A DNA stretch of 64,000 nucleotides, taken from the NCBI GenBank assembly GCA_013398275.1, contig VZSE01002468.1:265029-329028 (forward strand), given 5' to 3'. Of the stretch, positions 12,573-24,760 are shown piece by piece. Source of the DNA: Promerops cafer (Eukaryota; Chordata; Aves; Passeriformes; Nectariniidae). Every line of letters begins with the position of its first letter. Positions within the stretch are counted from its first letter, which is position 1. The notes beneath the pieces were generated by a model that did no database searches, was not told the origin of the DNA, and saw only the letters and a list, made by a program, of their open reading frames with translations. Made by a program: the position numbers and the translations under genes.

Positions 12573-15500
12573 GTACAAATGTTCTTGCCAGTAATTGTGG
12601 GCTGTGGTGGCAGAAGTGGTCATCATTGCTATCCGTTATGGTTTTGAATAGCTGCTCCTTCTATTTAGTTGTTTTACATAATGAAAAATAACTGTTTAAA
12701 AACCTCAAAGAAGCCACAGAGGGTCTGTTTCTAAGCAGATTGCATCCCACTGGGAATAGGCATGTTTTCTGTTCCAGAAGAAAACAGTTGTGCATTGCCA
12801 GCTTGCCTCCTGATGTCATTGCTGGTTGGTGTGGACAGTAATGAGCAACTACTGTGTCAAAGCAACATTAATTACTTCATTCCAAGAGTGAATCCACAAT
12901 GTATGTTACTTTATCTGGATAGGAGAATTAACAAGAGGGGAGGGAGGAAGATATAGGGTATAAATGAAAGAGCTGTATGTGTAGTTTGAGACTTGTTACT
13001 CATAAACCTTTGTTTCCCTTCCTGGCAGCCTATTTCAATGATATTGCAGTGGGAGCAGTGTGCTGTAGGGTGGATCACTCCCAGAACCAGAAGAGACTGT
13101 ACATCATGACACTTGGATGCCTGGCACCCTACCGAAGGCTAGGAATAGGTAAGGAGGGTCTTCTTTTGTATCTGAGACATCAAAGAAACCAGATTACTCT
13201 CCAGCTTTCTATATGCTCTTTCAGATTTTAAACCAAGTTAGTGCACTTTAGACTACTGATTTCTTTGGAAGGCACTTGGGGAACAAGTATGATTTATCAT
13301 GTGCTCATTCTACCCTGCCTTTCAGAAATGAACCTTTTGTAGAAATTTTTAATTCAGGATTTCAGATTACTATAATCTTGATCATATTATCATACTGTGA
13401 TGTAAATACTCTGCTTCTATGGATGTGAAAATTGTTGCAGAGAGAGATGAAATAATTTGTCAGAGATATATAGCCACTATGCAAGTCATACATAAGTAGA
13501 ACACAACATTCCTTCATTGGCTTCTCCCTTCACTCTTCTAAATGTGGGGGCTTCCTGTTTATTTTGTCTTTATCACTGCTGGTTATTGCTGCTCAGGGGT
13601 AGCACCTGCTTTTTGTCTATACTGCATTTAGGTCTTTGCTCCACATTGCAAACCCATAGGACAGATTAATCAAGACCTATAGTAACCTGTTTGCTTTGAC
13701 AAACTGGATTGAAAAGATAACTTTATTTTAAATTACTTTGCTAGGTCTTTAGTAGAAAAGGTTACCAGTGTCCTCACTGCTTTATACAATGTTTTGGCTG
13801 TATTTTGAGCTGAGTTTGAGACCTTGAAACGAGTATTAAAACAAGCTGATTTATAAGTATGCTTCTGGTCTGTTGTGATTTTTATTTCTTCTGCAAAGAA
13901 ACAATGAATTAAGGTTTATGAGCAGTCAGAGAGAGATGTGTGAAATACTCACACATCATGTTTTATTTGCCTTTCCTAGTTTTCACACTATCATTTTAGT
14001 CTACCTACAGTTAACCTGCCTCTCTTCAAGGAAGAACCTAGCTAAGTAGAGACTAAATTGTGCCCTTCTAGTTTTCCTAAGTATCTCTTTATCTTTTGGC
14101 AGGAACTAAAATGTTGAATCATGTCTTAAACATCTGTGAAAAAGATGGCACTTTTGACAACATCTATCTGTAAGTAAATGAGTTACACTCATGCATTTTT
14201 TGAGTGATGATAAAGGTAGATATGGGAGCAAAGGGATGGAGATCCAAGCGTGGGTTTAGTGTATATTTTAGTGAGGTCATGGAACATCTTGTAAGTACTA
14301 GCAGGAAAACCAGGGGTCATTCTGAGCTTGTTGTGTAATGCTGAGAAAACCAAAAGCTGCTTGCTTTAGAAAGGATTCTACAAATTTGCTGAATTTGAAA
14401 GTAGTTTAGTTACAAAATTATGTTCAAGAGCAAAATTACACTGTAAGACCAAAAAAAACCTTATTAGAAGGGATTTTATTTTTATCATACAGGGTCATCT
14501 TCAGAATGGAAAATGCTGCAAGTCTTGAATGCAGTTTTGATGCATTTGCTTTCTGTCTTTTGACAGCACTCTGTGGGTTAGAATATTAGAGATGTTAGCA
14601 AGTGCACAAAGTTTACTACATTCAGTAATAAGGCCCAGCTGCTATTCTCATTCTTGCACACTGCCAGGTCAGCTATTTGTGCAGCAACACTATAAACTAG
14701 ATCAGTGCCCTGACCCAGCTGAGGAAGCTGTTTTCAGTTTTGTTTCTGGGTGTTGTTTTTTCGTTTTAGTGTGCTTTTGGGTTTTGGGGGTGGTTTTCTT
14801 GTGCTTTGTTTTGGTTATTTTTAAAATCAGCTGCATGTCTGCGTAAGCACTTGGCCTGATGCAGACAAGAGAACAAGCACTGGGGTAGAGGACAGTCACC
14901 CCAGTAATCACCCTGGAAACAGAGTCTGAAATCCATAAATGCCAAAACGATGCTTTTCCTTTGCTGCTGGTTTCACACTTCTGCTTTTTCCTGTGCATTG
15001 GTGTATTGTGGTTACCAAATGAGCTGATGGCAGTTTTTGGCCTGATCGCTTCTCTGAGCCAACTCCTTCTTGTCCATCACTGTCTTGGCCCTCACACCAG
15101 TGCCAGCACAATTCTAGGGATAGGCCCACAGCAGGTACAGCTTGGATGGACTTACACTGCCACCTACTACACCCTGAGTACTTGCCAGGACTGTGGAAGA
15201 TGCTTTGTGAGGAGAGTTTCATACACTGGTATCACTGTAAATGGAGTGACTTTCTCCTCAAACTTCTGCCATGGAGGTGGGGACTCTTCCATGTCCTCTG
15301 CTGTTGTTGCTTTGTGCCATCTCTGTAAGAGGAACATGTTCTAAAGAGGTGTCTGAGTAAAATTGCTTTTGGCTCATATTCCTGCTCTCCTGCCTCAGGA
15401 GAAGTGGTAATGACCTCTCTCTGAGATGCCTGCATAATGGGACAGGGGCTTTCCTTTTTACTTTTGCATGTTACTGTGTGCACAGTGAAGAAACTGTTTG

Positions 15501-16812
15501 CTGGTTCTAATGCAAAATAAACCCCCAAATCCTTCATAATCCTTCTTTACAGTTCCTAGACCAAGGATTCTGGCATGACAATAAAGAGCCCCCAAAACTG
15601 GGCTGAAGTTCTTTCTGTGGCCTGTTGATTTTATTACTATATCTATTGCTTGTGCATCTTCTGTTTGAACATATTACGCAGTTTAGCACCAAATTTAATA
15701 TCAGTGCCTAAATTTGTCATTATAATAAAGTTCCCTTTTAGCTTTTTGGTACTTATTGAGCTTAGCACTAAGATCTGTTTTGTTCTGCTGTTGCTTCCAC
15801 AGTTACTTTGGTTCTATGGTTATGCGGTGTGTTGTCATGACAAAGTGATTCATGAAGTTGTGCAGTGTCCACTGAATTTTGGGAGTGTTTAATGAATGCC
15901 TTTCGTTGAGTCAAACATTTTTCTTTCTTTCCTCTATTTCTTATTTTTTCTTTTTTCTCTTTTTTTTTTAAATGAAACTTAGGCAAATAAATGTCCTAAT
16001 CACTTAGGATAAAGAACTGGTGGCTGTTTGTTTTGGAGACCTTGAAACACGCTAGCAAAATCTGTAAAACTCTAGGGGAGTAAATACAAGAGAAAAGGAC
16101 TTTGTAAATCCATGGGACTTTTTTGTATTACAGCTTTTTGTGAGGAGAGAGGAGTAGTTAGAGTGTAGAGCAAGGTGTTAAAATAATATCAAACACCATT
16201 GCCAGTTGTATGTTACAGCGTGTTGGGCGCATCACTGAGACAACTCCTCTGGTCATCTCTAAAGTGTTACTACAGGAGGTTAAAGTTGGCTTTACAGTGA
16301 AACTCTGTTACATATTTCCATTAAATATCTGCCATATTGCTTTATTAAGATGAAGAAGAATTGAAATTACTGAGGTAGTAATACTTCAGAGTCTCTCTGC
16401 TATCTTGTGTTCCTTGAAAGAGTTTTACTGAGGGGAAACATTTACTACTCTTGATAACCATGGGCCAGCCAGGAGCTGAGTGTTAGCCCAGAATTGAATT
16501 GGCAAGACAGACATTTCCAGTCTTGATTTACATCGCTGTTCCTGTCTCTATCTAAGTAGCTGCTTTTCTTGTCTTTGACCATTCTGGAGGCAGAATACTG
16601 ACCCTGTCTCTCTGTGCCCTTTCTGTCCCAGGCATGTCCAGATCAGCAATGAATCTGCAATTGACTTCTACAGAAAGTTTGGCTTTGAGATCATTGAGAC
16701 GAAGAAGAACTACTACAAGAGGATAGAGCCCGCAGATGCTCACGTGCTGCAGAAAAACCTCAAAGCCCCTTGTCTTGGCCAGAACGCAGATGTGCAAAAG
16801 ACCGACAACTGA
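12436..16812 (+). CDS. NAA50: N-alpha-acetyltransferase 50, coding exons 2-5
   Basis: NAA50 (also NAT13/SAN) is a GNAT-fold enzyme that transfers acetyl from acetyl-CoA to the N-terminus of proteins beginning with Met followed by certain residues. It associates with the NatA complex at the ribosome and is needed for sister-chromatid cohesion. The exons are 12436-12572, 13029-13148, 14103-14169 and 16632-16812, all with GT-AG borders and compatible phases. With an 8-nt first coding part (Met-Lys-Gly, off-window) the protein would be 170 aa; human is 169. Visible landmarks, numbered from the expected Met: substrate-loop Phe27-Pro28-Val29 and Tyr31, Tyr73 and His112 (the catalytic pair described for human NAA50), and the acetyl-CoA loop RRLGIG at 84-89. 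The tail GQNADVQKTDN is kept, with a small change just before it (KAPCLG). The sequence is near-identical to the human protein as I know it. Confidence 0.96.
13029..13148 (+). CDS. NAA50: NAA50 coding exon 3
   Basis: This exon encodes AYFNDIAVGAVCC through YRRLGIG. It includes catalytic Tyr73 (in LYIMTLG) and the pyrophosphate-binding RRLGIG loop. The acceptor is ctggcag and the donor is G before GTAAGG. Confidence 0.95.
14103..14169 (+). CDS. NAA50: NAA50 coding exon 4
   Basis: This 67-nt exon encodes TKMLNHVLNICEKDG through NIYL. The acceptor is ttggcag and the donor is CT before GTAAGT. The Leu codon is split with exon 5. Confidence 0.94.
16632..16812 (+). CDS. NAA50: NAA50 terminal coding exon 5
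   Basis: This exon encodes HVQISNESAIDFYRKFGF through to NADVQKTDN and the TGA stop at 16810-16812. It begins with the catalytic His112 codon right after the splice junction. The acceptor is tgtcccag. Confidence 0.95.
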
Positions 16813-16873
16813 ACGAAACCCCAGCGGACACTTTCTTGCACTTGCTTGTCGCCAAATAAGGAAAGAGAGGCCT

Positions 16874-16912
16874 CTTTTTTTTTTTTTTTTTTTTGATTGG
16901 TTGGTTGGTTTT
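16874..16912 (+). repeat. Poly-T run followed by GGTT repeats
   Basis: A run of about 21 T followed by GATTGG and tandem TTGG units, 62 bases after the NAA50 stop codon and inside its 3'UTR. In RNA this is a U-rich tract. Confidence 0.85.
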
Positions 16913-19900
16913 TCATTTTGTTATGATTTTCTTTTTACTCCACCCCTTCATCTTAATTTTTTTTTCTTGACCTCTCTCCAACAAAATGTAATGCTTCTTC
17001 CAAGGATTGTCCAATCATGTTTGGGGTTGGGTTTTGGTTGGTTTTGGATTTTTTTTTTTTGAGCTCTCCTTTCTGGTGGTTTTTCTTTTGAGGGCAGTGG
17101 GGGGCTGGTTTTTTGTTTTTGTTTTTTGTTGGGGTGGGAAAAGGTGTGCAGATCTCTTTTTAAGTTTGAGGTGTGGAGGGCTTGAGCAGGTTATCCTGAT
17201 GACAAGTTTCCTTCAGAATTATTCTTTCAGTAAGCAGAATGTAAACCCAGTGGGGGGGGAAAAGGCAAAGCAATATCTTGTCCTTTGACTCCTACATTAT
17301 TGTGTTTTTTATAACCTACAGGGTACTTTACTCTCCCCCAACCTTTGAATGTTACTTCAGTACTTCCCACTCTTCCTTTTAATCCCCCCACCTCAAAAAA
17401 GTATATTTAGTTCTTCCCAATATTTTTGAGTATGGCTTTTTCCTCTATCTTTTGCTGAGAAGGGTAGGCTACTTTACCATACCTTTTCACTCTGCCTGGG
17501 CTGATCTTTTTGGATGCTTTTTTTAAATACTCCTCACCCAAGCTGGTGCTACACTTCTTAACTGACTGAGAGGAGGATTTAGAGTGGTCTTTGTTTTTCT
17601 TATTTTCATTTACCCAACTCCCACCAGACTTTTGCCAGAGTAAGAGCTAGATCTGGTGATGGCAAGAATAACCTTGTAAAAATATGAATCCTGAGGCAAC
17701 ACCCTTGCTTTAAAAATGGGTGAAATTCTGCAGGGCTCATTGAGAGTTAGTTTTATCTGTGTTGTTGGGATGGAAAAAGTGACTGTGACCACCTTACCAG
17801 CTTTGATGACATAAGGCAAGCACCTGTCTCCAGATAACTTTGTTACAGCTACTGAATCTGTGGTGACAGATGTAAGGGTTGAGGAAACCAGGCAGCAAGG
17901 CTAAGAAGACAGACATGATTCTGACCCTAATTACATAGCTTTGCAGGGTCTCCTGGATTTGCTTGGGATTGGCTTGACTTGCTGTGTTTATGAGCTCCTT
18001 TGGGAGGAGGTGGTGAAGAACTGCGTGGTTTTGCTCCTTTGAAGATTATTTTCCCCTTCCCCCGTTCAGTAGTAATAATGCAGTTCTCCTCTGGTGAGAG
18101 GGTGTTCGTGGAGCACCGGAGAAAGCAGCATATATTAGAGCATTTTATGGGTTTGGAAAATAGGCTGGCTGGCTTCTTCCTAGTACTGTAACTTTGAGGC
18201 TACAGTAAACTGTACTAAGCTCTGCTTTGCATCCTTTCATGCTTTGTTTGCGTGAATACCAGTGCTCCGTTCTAGGCACTGTTGCCAGCAATTTTATGTA
18301 TGCCAATATAAATACCAACTTGAGCTTGGACTCTTCTCCAAGCATCTGGGAAAGTGCACTGAGCTGAGACAACACCAACCTGCCCCATCCCCTATGTAGA
18401 TGCTGAACTGTATTCTTTTCCTGTTTGTTTTTTAAAGTTTAGATCTGCATCTTGAATTCTTCCGCTCTGAAAGCCTCCAACCTGTAGTGTGCATTGCAGC
18501 ATACATCTGGTTAGTAGGTGCTGTCCAGTCATTAGAGGGTGACTTGGGAACCAAGGATTCCAAAACAGGAATTGTGGTGAGGCAGAGGATGGCACCCCTC
18601 GCTGCGGGTTATGTGGTCTTTGATACCCCAGGGGTGACTATACCAGCTGCTACACAATTACTCCTTCTTTGACAGAGGTGTGTAGCATTTGTCGGAGTGC
18701 ATCTTGACAGACCTGCGCTGCAAAATGGCTGCTTAATTTGCTGAGTTTGCACTAATGGAGTCTTGGAGATGGGCAGGTGGCCAACACTAGCCCGTCTGCA
18801 TGGCCCGAGCACCTGTGTTTGCAACACTCGGTGGCAGACTCTGGCTAGAAAGATGCAAACGGTTCCCTTGGCCAGAGGCAGCCTAGTTTTGACAAAAGCT
18901 TATTTTCAGTACAGCTAGGACCTGCTCATGGCAGTTATGTTGGCAGTCCAGCATCTTTCTAGAAGGGGATGTATCGAAGCACAAGTAGCTTGTCACATGC
19001 CAACATAGTTTCCCTGGCCATCTGTAGACCAAACCAAGAGAAGTATGTGGTGGGAGAGAGAGATAGTATTGTATTTGAGGATGTTCGTGCAGCACAGCTG
19101 TAACTCAGACCATAGCTGCCTCTGGTGCCAAGCAAAGTGCTCTTCATTCTTCTAGAACTAAGTGGTAAGTGTTTGGGTTGGGTAGATGGGTGTGGGGATA
19201 TGAACTCTTAGGATTTGCTGTTGTCGTAGGCTTCCACAAATCAGTGTGTTTCACAGACAGTTTTTCTTCAGGTTTAAAAGTACAAGTCTGATGTCTGAAC
19301 TTACTTGGATTAACCTTTGTTTCTGTCTCTTTTTGCTTTGGGCTGCCATCATTCTATGAATGTATCCATGAGAACAATTCTTAAAGCTCCTATTCCACAG
19401 CAGACCTGCCTCATTGTAACTTCTGATAAAATGTTTTGTAGGAGGTGGAAGAGAGAATAAATCTAAGACTCCTTTTCCCAGGCTATTAATCCTGGAAAAC
19501 AGTTGTTGAATCTTGAATACAAGGTTTAATCTGAATCTTAAGAAAACAGTGTTCCCTGTACATGGGTAAGGGCAGGTGAAGGTCAGTAGTTCTGGATGAC
19601 AGACAGTTGTATTTTATTAGCCTATCGGTTGTGTTGAGTGAGGGAGGAGAGTGCTGTATCTGAGTGCTGTTACCCAGAGACACTGAAATTGTGTGAAGTA
19701 TGGGCTTACTGCAGAGAACTTCAGTTACTTGGATTGTTGCTGCAGGAGGACATCCTTCTACCTTGAAAATAACAGCTTGTGAACAACTAAATTTTTCCAA
19801 AATTGGGAGTTTCAGTGGGGGGGAAAAAAACCACCAGCACCTCCCATTCTGGATGAAGATCTAGCAAGAAAAATGTATGTGACTAACAGCTTTAGAGTGG

Positions 19901-20569
19901 AAATTGTGTATATACAAGTTATTCCTGAATCTCTGCAACTGGCTTTGTCATACATCGGTTGAAGTGTGAAGATATTACCTACAAGAAGACTCCAACTTGA
20001 GGAAACCATGGTACAGGAGAAAAAGAATCATCCAGACGAGAGATCCCTCATTTTTGGGAGGGGGAAGGGAGAGAATGTATTTAGTGTATACAGAAACTGG
20101 CTGAGTTTACATGATGCAGCTAATGGTTAAACCTGCCAACTAAATATGACATACTGTTACAATTGAAAGAAACTTACATGATATTTTGTTAAATCTTGAT
20201 GGTGCCCTGTGTCTAGTAAAAATTTGATCCCCCAAGTTGTTTTATTCTCCCCCATGTTGTAATCCAGGGTCAGCTGCTATCCACAATGTCTGTGTTTTGT
20301 AAAGTGTTTGCTGACTTGGATGTTTCTTTTGAATCTGCAACTGCTTCCTGATTAATTTGGCTAACACCACCCCTGGTCTCTTGAGTTAAGATTTAGTGAA
20401 AGGTATGCTGTATGCAGTTTACAGATGCATTCTCAATGTTACAAGTTAAGTTGCAGGGGGAGCAAATTCTTTACAATAAGATGGTCCATTTTTAATCTGT
20501 ATCATTGCCCTTGTTGTACATCAGGAGCATGTTTTTGTTTTTCTCAAACTCTTTAGAAATACCGTTCAG

Positions 20570-20575
20570 AATAAA
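20570..20575 (+). other. NAA50: Polyadenylation signal AATAAA (NAA50 distal)
   Basis: A canonical AATAAA with a downstream T/GT-rich stretch (tcatgtgcattttttt). An earlier AATAAA at 19456-19461 could give a shorter transcript. Confidence 0.6.
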
Positions 20576-20595
20576 CGTGCACTATTTGAGTTACG

Positions 20596-23500
20596 TCATT
20601 TATAACTTGTCATGTGCATTTTTTTGCTGTCCAGCTGTTTGCTTCTGAAATCAGATTGAGACTATTCCTCAGATGTTTCATAAACTGTGTAACCCAGAAG
20701 TTTTCTAACATTAATTGTGTGTTGGGCTGCTGTGATGAATGCCAAGGGTGTCTGACAACTGTGCAGAGTGAGGTCTGTTTATTTGTTTTTCCTGAAGTTA
20801 CGAGCCTTTCCTCAGAAATCCTCTGTCTTGTGGGGTAGGAGGGAGGAGAGGAAGAGGAACTGTTCTAGAATATTTTTTATTGATTAGTGAGCACTTTGGA
20901 AACAAACAGACCAGGTGTCAAGAGCTCTGATTTGGGCTTTATAGGTTGAAAAGTTTAAAGTATTCAAATTAGCTGCTAGTTACTGCAAATCTTGACCACA
21001 GTCTTTGAAAAACTATGGTCCATACTTGTAAAAGTGACTGGTCTTAGCATGCATCACATACTTTTCCATACTGATTTTTCTCAGAAAGGTATTTAAGTAA
21101 AACTCATCTCTCTTCTTAACAATTCCATTCTCTTCTGTTAAAGCCATTTTTTGTCTGTAATTTCACTGTGCTCCTCTTCTGCTTTGAAGTGCCATTTATG
21201 AAGTGATGAAGTTGCACTCTGGCCCAGGTTCTGGAGGAAAAGAGGTGTTTCCCTAAATATTCTATAGTGTATTCTATTCACTTTTTAAAGTTCCTCTGGA
21301 AACTGCTGTATCAGCAGATGGTGTTGCTGCGTTCATTAGAATAACATGCAAAAGCAAAGCTCAGGCTCTGAAACTTGTCTGTAGTCTTGAGTGGCTGCTT
21401 CCAGCTGTCTTCCCTGACCTCTGCTGGAGGGCCTGGAAGGCACAGCTGGCAGTGAACTGCTACCAGAAGTGCAACCTTCATCACTCCAGCCTCACCAGCA
21501 GCTGCAGAGGCTGGAAAACCTTTGCTGTACTTAAACTGCTGCAGCTGTTCTCCAAACCATTTGGCTTCTATTGTTTTGTGTTTCTTTCCTTCTCCTTCCT
21601 CATTCCAGTTGCCTCTTAGAACAACCTGTACATCATTAGACAACTGAGTTGTCCTTTACAGGGAAACTAGCAGGAACTCCTGATCATTTATGTTGCCCTT
21701 TCCCAAAGCTGTGCTGGTTCTGTAGGCACTCCCATTCCCCTCACTGCATTCAAAACTTGGGTATTTATGGCACCTCTGTAATCACTCAAGGTGTGCTGTT
21801 ATCTCTTACTTGTTACTGGTACAACTACTTTAAGGACAGCTACCACACCAGGATCTAGTGAGTGAGTGGTCAGTCATTCACTTCATGTGGAACACTGGGA
21901 TTGTTCTGTCTTTTAATCAGCTCTCTGTCCCTGTGAGGACATTATCCTCTGATCCTGCAGTATCTTAGACTACATTAAAAAATCTCTGTCCAAAAGCTCT
22001 TACATGAAGTCCTTCTGAGAATCTACCAAACCAATCCGGTCAGGTGAGCACTGTGATCTGTTTCTGGCAGTATGACTTTCCTTTCCATAGGAGCTCTCTA
22101 AATCTCCTCAGCCCATCTAATCCAGATGCTTTTTAAGGGACAAATGACCTGCCTTATGTTCTTTTCTCTTGCCCCTAAAGAGGCATGAATTCAAACAGAT
22201 AATGTTTCATTCTGCCTTCTTTCCTCCTCCCCAATGCTTTAACACTGTAAAAGCATTCAGTGTTGCTACCATTCTGCCTGAAGGCATTGTGGCACCACCA
22301 GCTGAAGCTCTCTAAACTGCTGAGTTGCCACCTTTCTTTCACTCCCTTGAATGTACATGACCAAGAAAGTCCTGCACTGGGAAAGATGCACTGACCTGTG
22401 TTCTGATTGCCTGTCAGCTGCTGTATCACATCATACTGACTTAGGCCAGTACTGCTCACTGAATTATTGAACCCAAACCTGCAATACAGCCAAGAATTTA
22501 AAAAAAAAAAAAGGTTCAAAAAATTGCACTCAAGTTCTTGGTTAAGACTATCTGAAATAAAGCTGCAAAACTACTTCACTTGTCAAAAGAACAGCAAATT
22601 ATCTATTCAATGTAAAGCTTTTCTTCCGTGTATTTGTACAAAAGCTGTTTGTTTTTTTTTAACCATCTTGCCATATAATTGCAAATTTATATTCTCCAAG
22701 AGAAACAGGCTACTGGTACATAGCAGGCTCCTGTTGTGTGCAATTTCACCTGTGGATTTTTGCCTGCTGCTAGATTTTTGCCACAGTATTTCAGATATTT
22801 AACCCTGCACTGGTATTGACCATTTATTAACTCAAACACACTATAGAGCGTCAGAAGGTAAACTAGGTTTTGCTGCTTTGGACTGGGGTGCCTCTTTAAT
22901 GAAAATCTTCACCAAAAACAGCACACTATCCTTTAGAAAAAAAACCTCCCCCCTCAGTTTATATTGAAATATGTTGATGGAGCAGTGGTATTTCAGATGT
23001 CGCTTGTCTTCCAGTTTGGTTGTGTCATATCAGAACCAAAGATGATGAAAAGCAAAAAAGTGCATTTACATCCCTACTTTACACTTCCAAGCTGGTATTT
23101 ATAGGAACGTTAGAATTCCTCTGCAAAAACAGCTTGGGCCTCAATTTTCTTCACAGCTCGCACACGGGCTTTTCACTTAATGTCAGCTGCAAGGTTATTT
23201 TGCAAGTGGCAGCTATTCAAAATAAAATGGTTTGGGTTATTTAACATCTGATTGCTGCTATGACTCATTTCAGCAGCAGAAGAATTCTTGGACACTGCTT
23301 CAGAAACTTGTCCCTGCTCTATTATATTGTAAGAAGGCATATGGATACAAGATGCTTTCTCAGGGAAGCAGTTGAGGCTGGAACTGGGAAGCTGCCTTAT
23401 TATGGATGATAATTGAATTAGGCGTTAGCAGGAAGTAAAAAGTCAGGTAGTGGGGAATTGTTAATGATGCATAGTCCATAATTTCGTGGATAAAACAACA

Positions 23501-23640
23501 CTTTTCCTAAACTCTGATTTAACTAATGAGGAAGATGGATGGAGCTCCTTCTTTCCCAGAACTAAGCGTGAGCAGAGCGTGTGACAAAGTTAAGGAAAAA
23601 TGTCTATTAAAGCATCAGTCATAGCACAGAACAGTCACAG
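20596..23640. other. Intergenic DNA between NAA50 and USF3
   Basis: About 3 kb of AT-rich sequence. No exon with convincing splice sites and no recognisable repeat was seen. Open frames of 60-114 codons occur on both strands but show no domain or codon pattern that I recognise. Confidence 0.55.
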
Positions 23641-24760
23641 GACGTGGTCGGGCTCCTCGTGAACAGCTCCATGTGGCAATTTTTTAGCCACCCTTTATCT
23701 CTGCTCGCCATTCCGTCCCAGAGCGCAGACTGCCGAGGACGCAGGGCAGCAGTTCAGAGCACAAACGCTGTTTTACACTGCTGAGGTCTCTCATATACCC
23801 TGCGGGTGAGGTCGCTGAAGGGCAGCGCTCGGGCGATTCGCTCCCTGGCAGGACGGGATTGTTTCATCTGACGGCAACACGCACAAAATACCACACGGTC
23901 CCTTCCCACACGCGGTCCTGTTCCATCACCGGTGCCGCGCAGAGCTGCCCCAACGCCGCAACGCTTTCCGTCCCAGCGCGGCCGCTGCCCCTTTAAGAGC
24001 TGCCGCCCGCCTCTCCGCGCGCCTCTTCCCGCTGCGCTCATTGGCCGCCCGGGACGCCGCTCCCCGCCAGTTCCTGTTTCGGCCACCTTACCTTGTTGAC
24101 GCCAGTCTCTGCCTCCCTGCCCTCTGATTGGCCCGCGCCGCCAATGTTTGTGGCGGCCATTGGCCCGCGCCCGCTCCGCCCCGCCCAGTTGAGGGCGAGC
24201 GACGCCCTCTCCGGCCTGGCCCTTGTTGATTGGCCGCGAGGGCTCGCTCCGCGCGCGGCGATTGGCTGCGGCGCGAGCAGCAGGGTGGGCTGCGCGGGCG
24301 GGCAGTGGCGAAACTTGTTGGATCTGCTGTGAAGGCACAAAATAAATCCCTCGACTTCCNGGGGCTGCGGGGCCGGGACAGGCCGGGGCGCAGCTGCAGA
24401 GCGCGGGCGGCCCTTGGCGGTGCGGCCCCTCGGGCGGTCGCGGCTCGGTGGCGGTGCCCGGGCTCTGCTCCCCAGGAGTTGTGCGGCTGCGGGGGCTGCC
24501 CGTGCCGGGGCTGGCGTGAGGGAAAGTCGGGGGAAGCAGCGGTGAAGGTTTGGAGAGCGGCGTGGTTTTATCGCTTTGCGGTCTTCGTGCTGCGAGACCA
24601 CTGAGCGTGAGTCGTTCAGGGAGTTCGCTTCGGAGGCAGCAAGAGGTGGGCACTGCGCCTCAGCCCAGCATCTTCTCGGCGTAGTCCGGGACACGGGATC
24701 TTCTGTGCATCGCGGCCGTGTGCTCGTGTCGAGCGACACCCCCACGGGAAGTGAGCCCAC
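23640..24760 (+). promoter_or_regulatory. USF3: USF3 CpG-island promoter with CCAAT cluster
   Basis: A GC-rich, CpG-dense island of about 1.1 kb. Six CCAAT boxes lie within 226 bases: ATTGG at 24040, 24127, 24159, 24229 and 24261, and CCAAT at 24141. A GC box (CCCCGCCC) is at 24179-24186. An AT-rich element in AAAATAAAT (about 24340) could act as a weak TATA. This suggests transcription starting near 24300-24400 and running rightward into USF3. A strong donor match (GAGC before GTGAGT) follows 24606 and could end exon 1; GGC before GTGAGG at 24515 is an alternative. Confidence 0.75.
24360..24360. other. Single ambiguous base (N)
   Basis: The only N in the window, inside the USF3 CpG island near the likely transcription start. 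It could mark one uncalled base or a collapsed assembly gap in GC-rich DNA. Confidence 0.95.

Larger units (their letters stand above)
16813..20595 (+). other. NAA50: NAA50 3' untranslated region
   Basis: About 3.8 kb follows the stop without any other coding exon. It starts with a long T run and G/T-rich sequence, then ordinary AT-rich sequence. Two AATAAA signals are seen, at 19456-19461 and 20570-20575; the latter is followed by GT/T-rich sequence and is the likelier distal end. A 3'UTR of this length is plausible for the gene, but the exact end is inferred. Confidence 0.65.
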
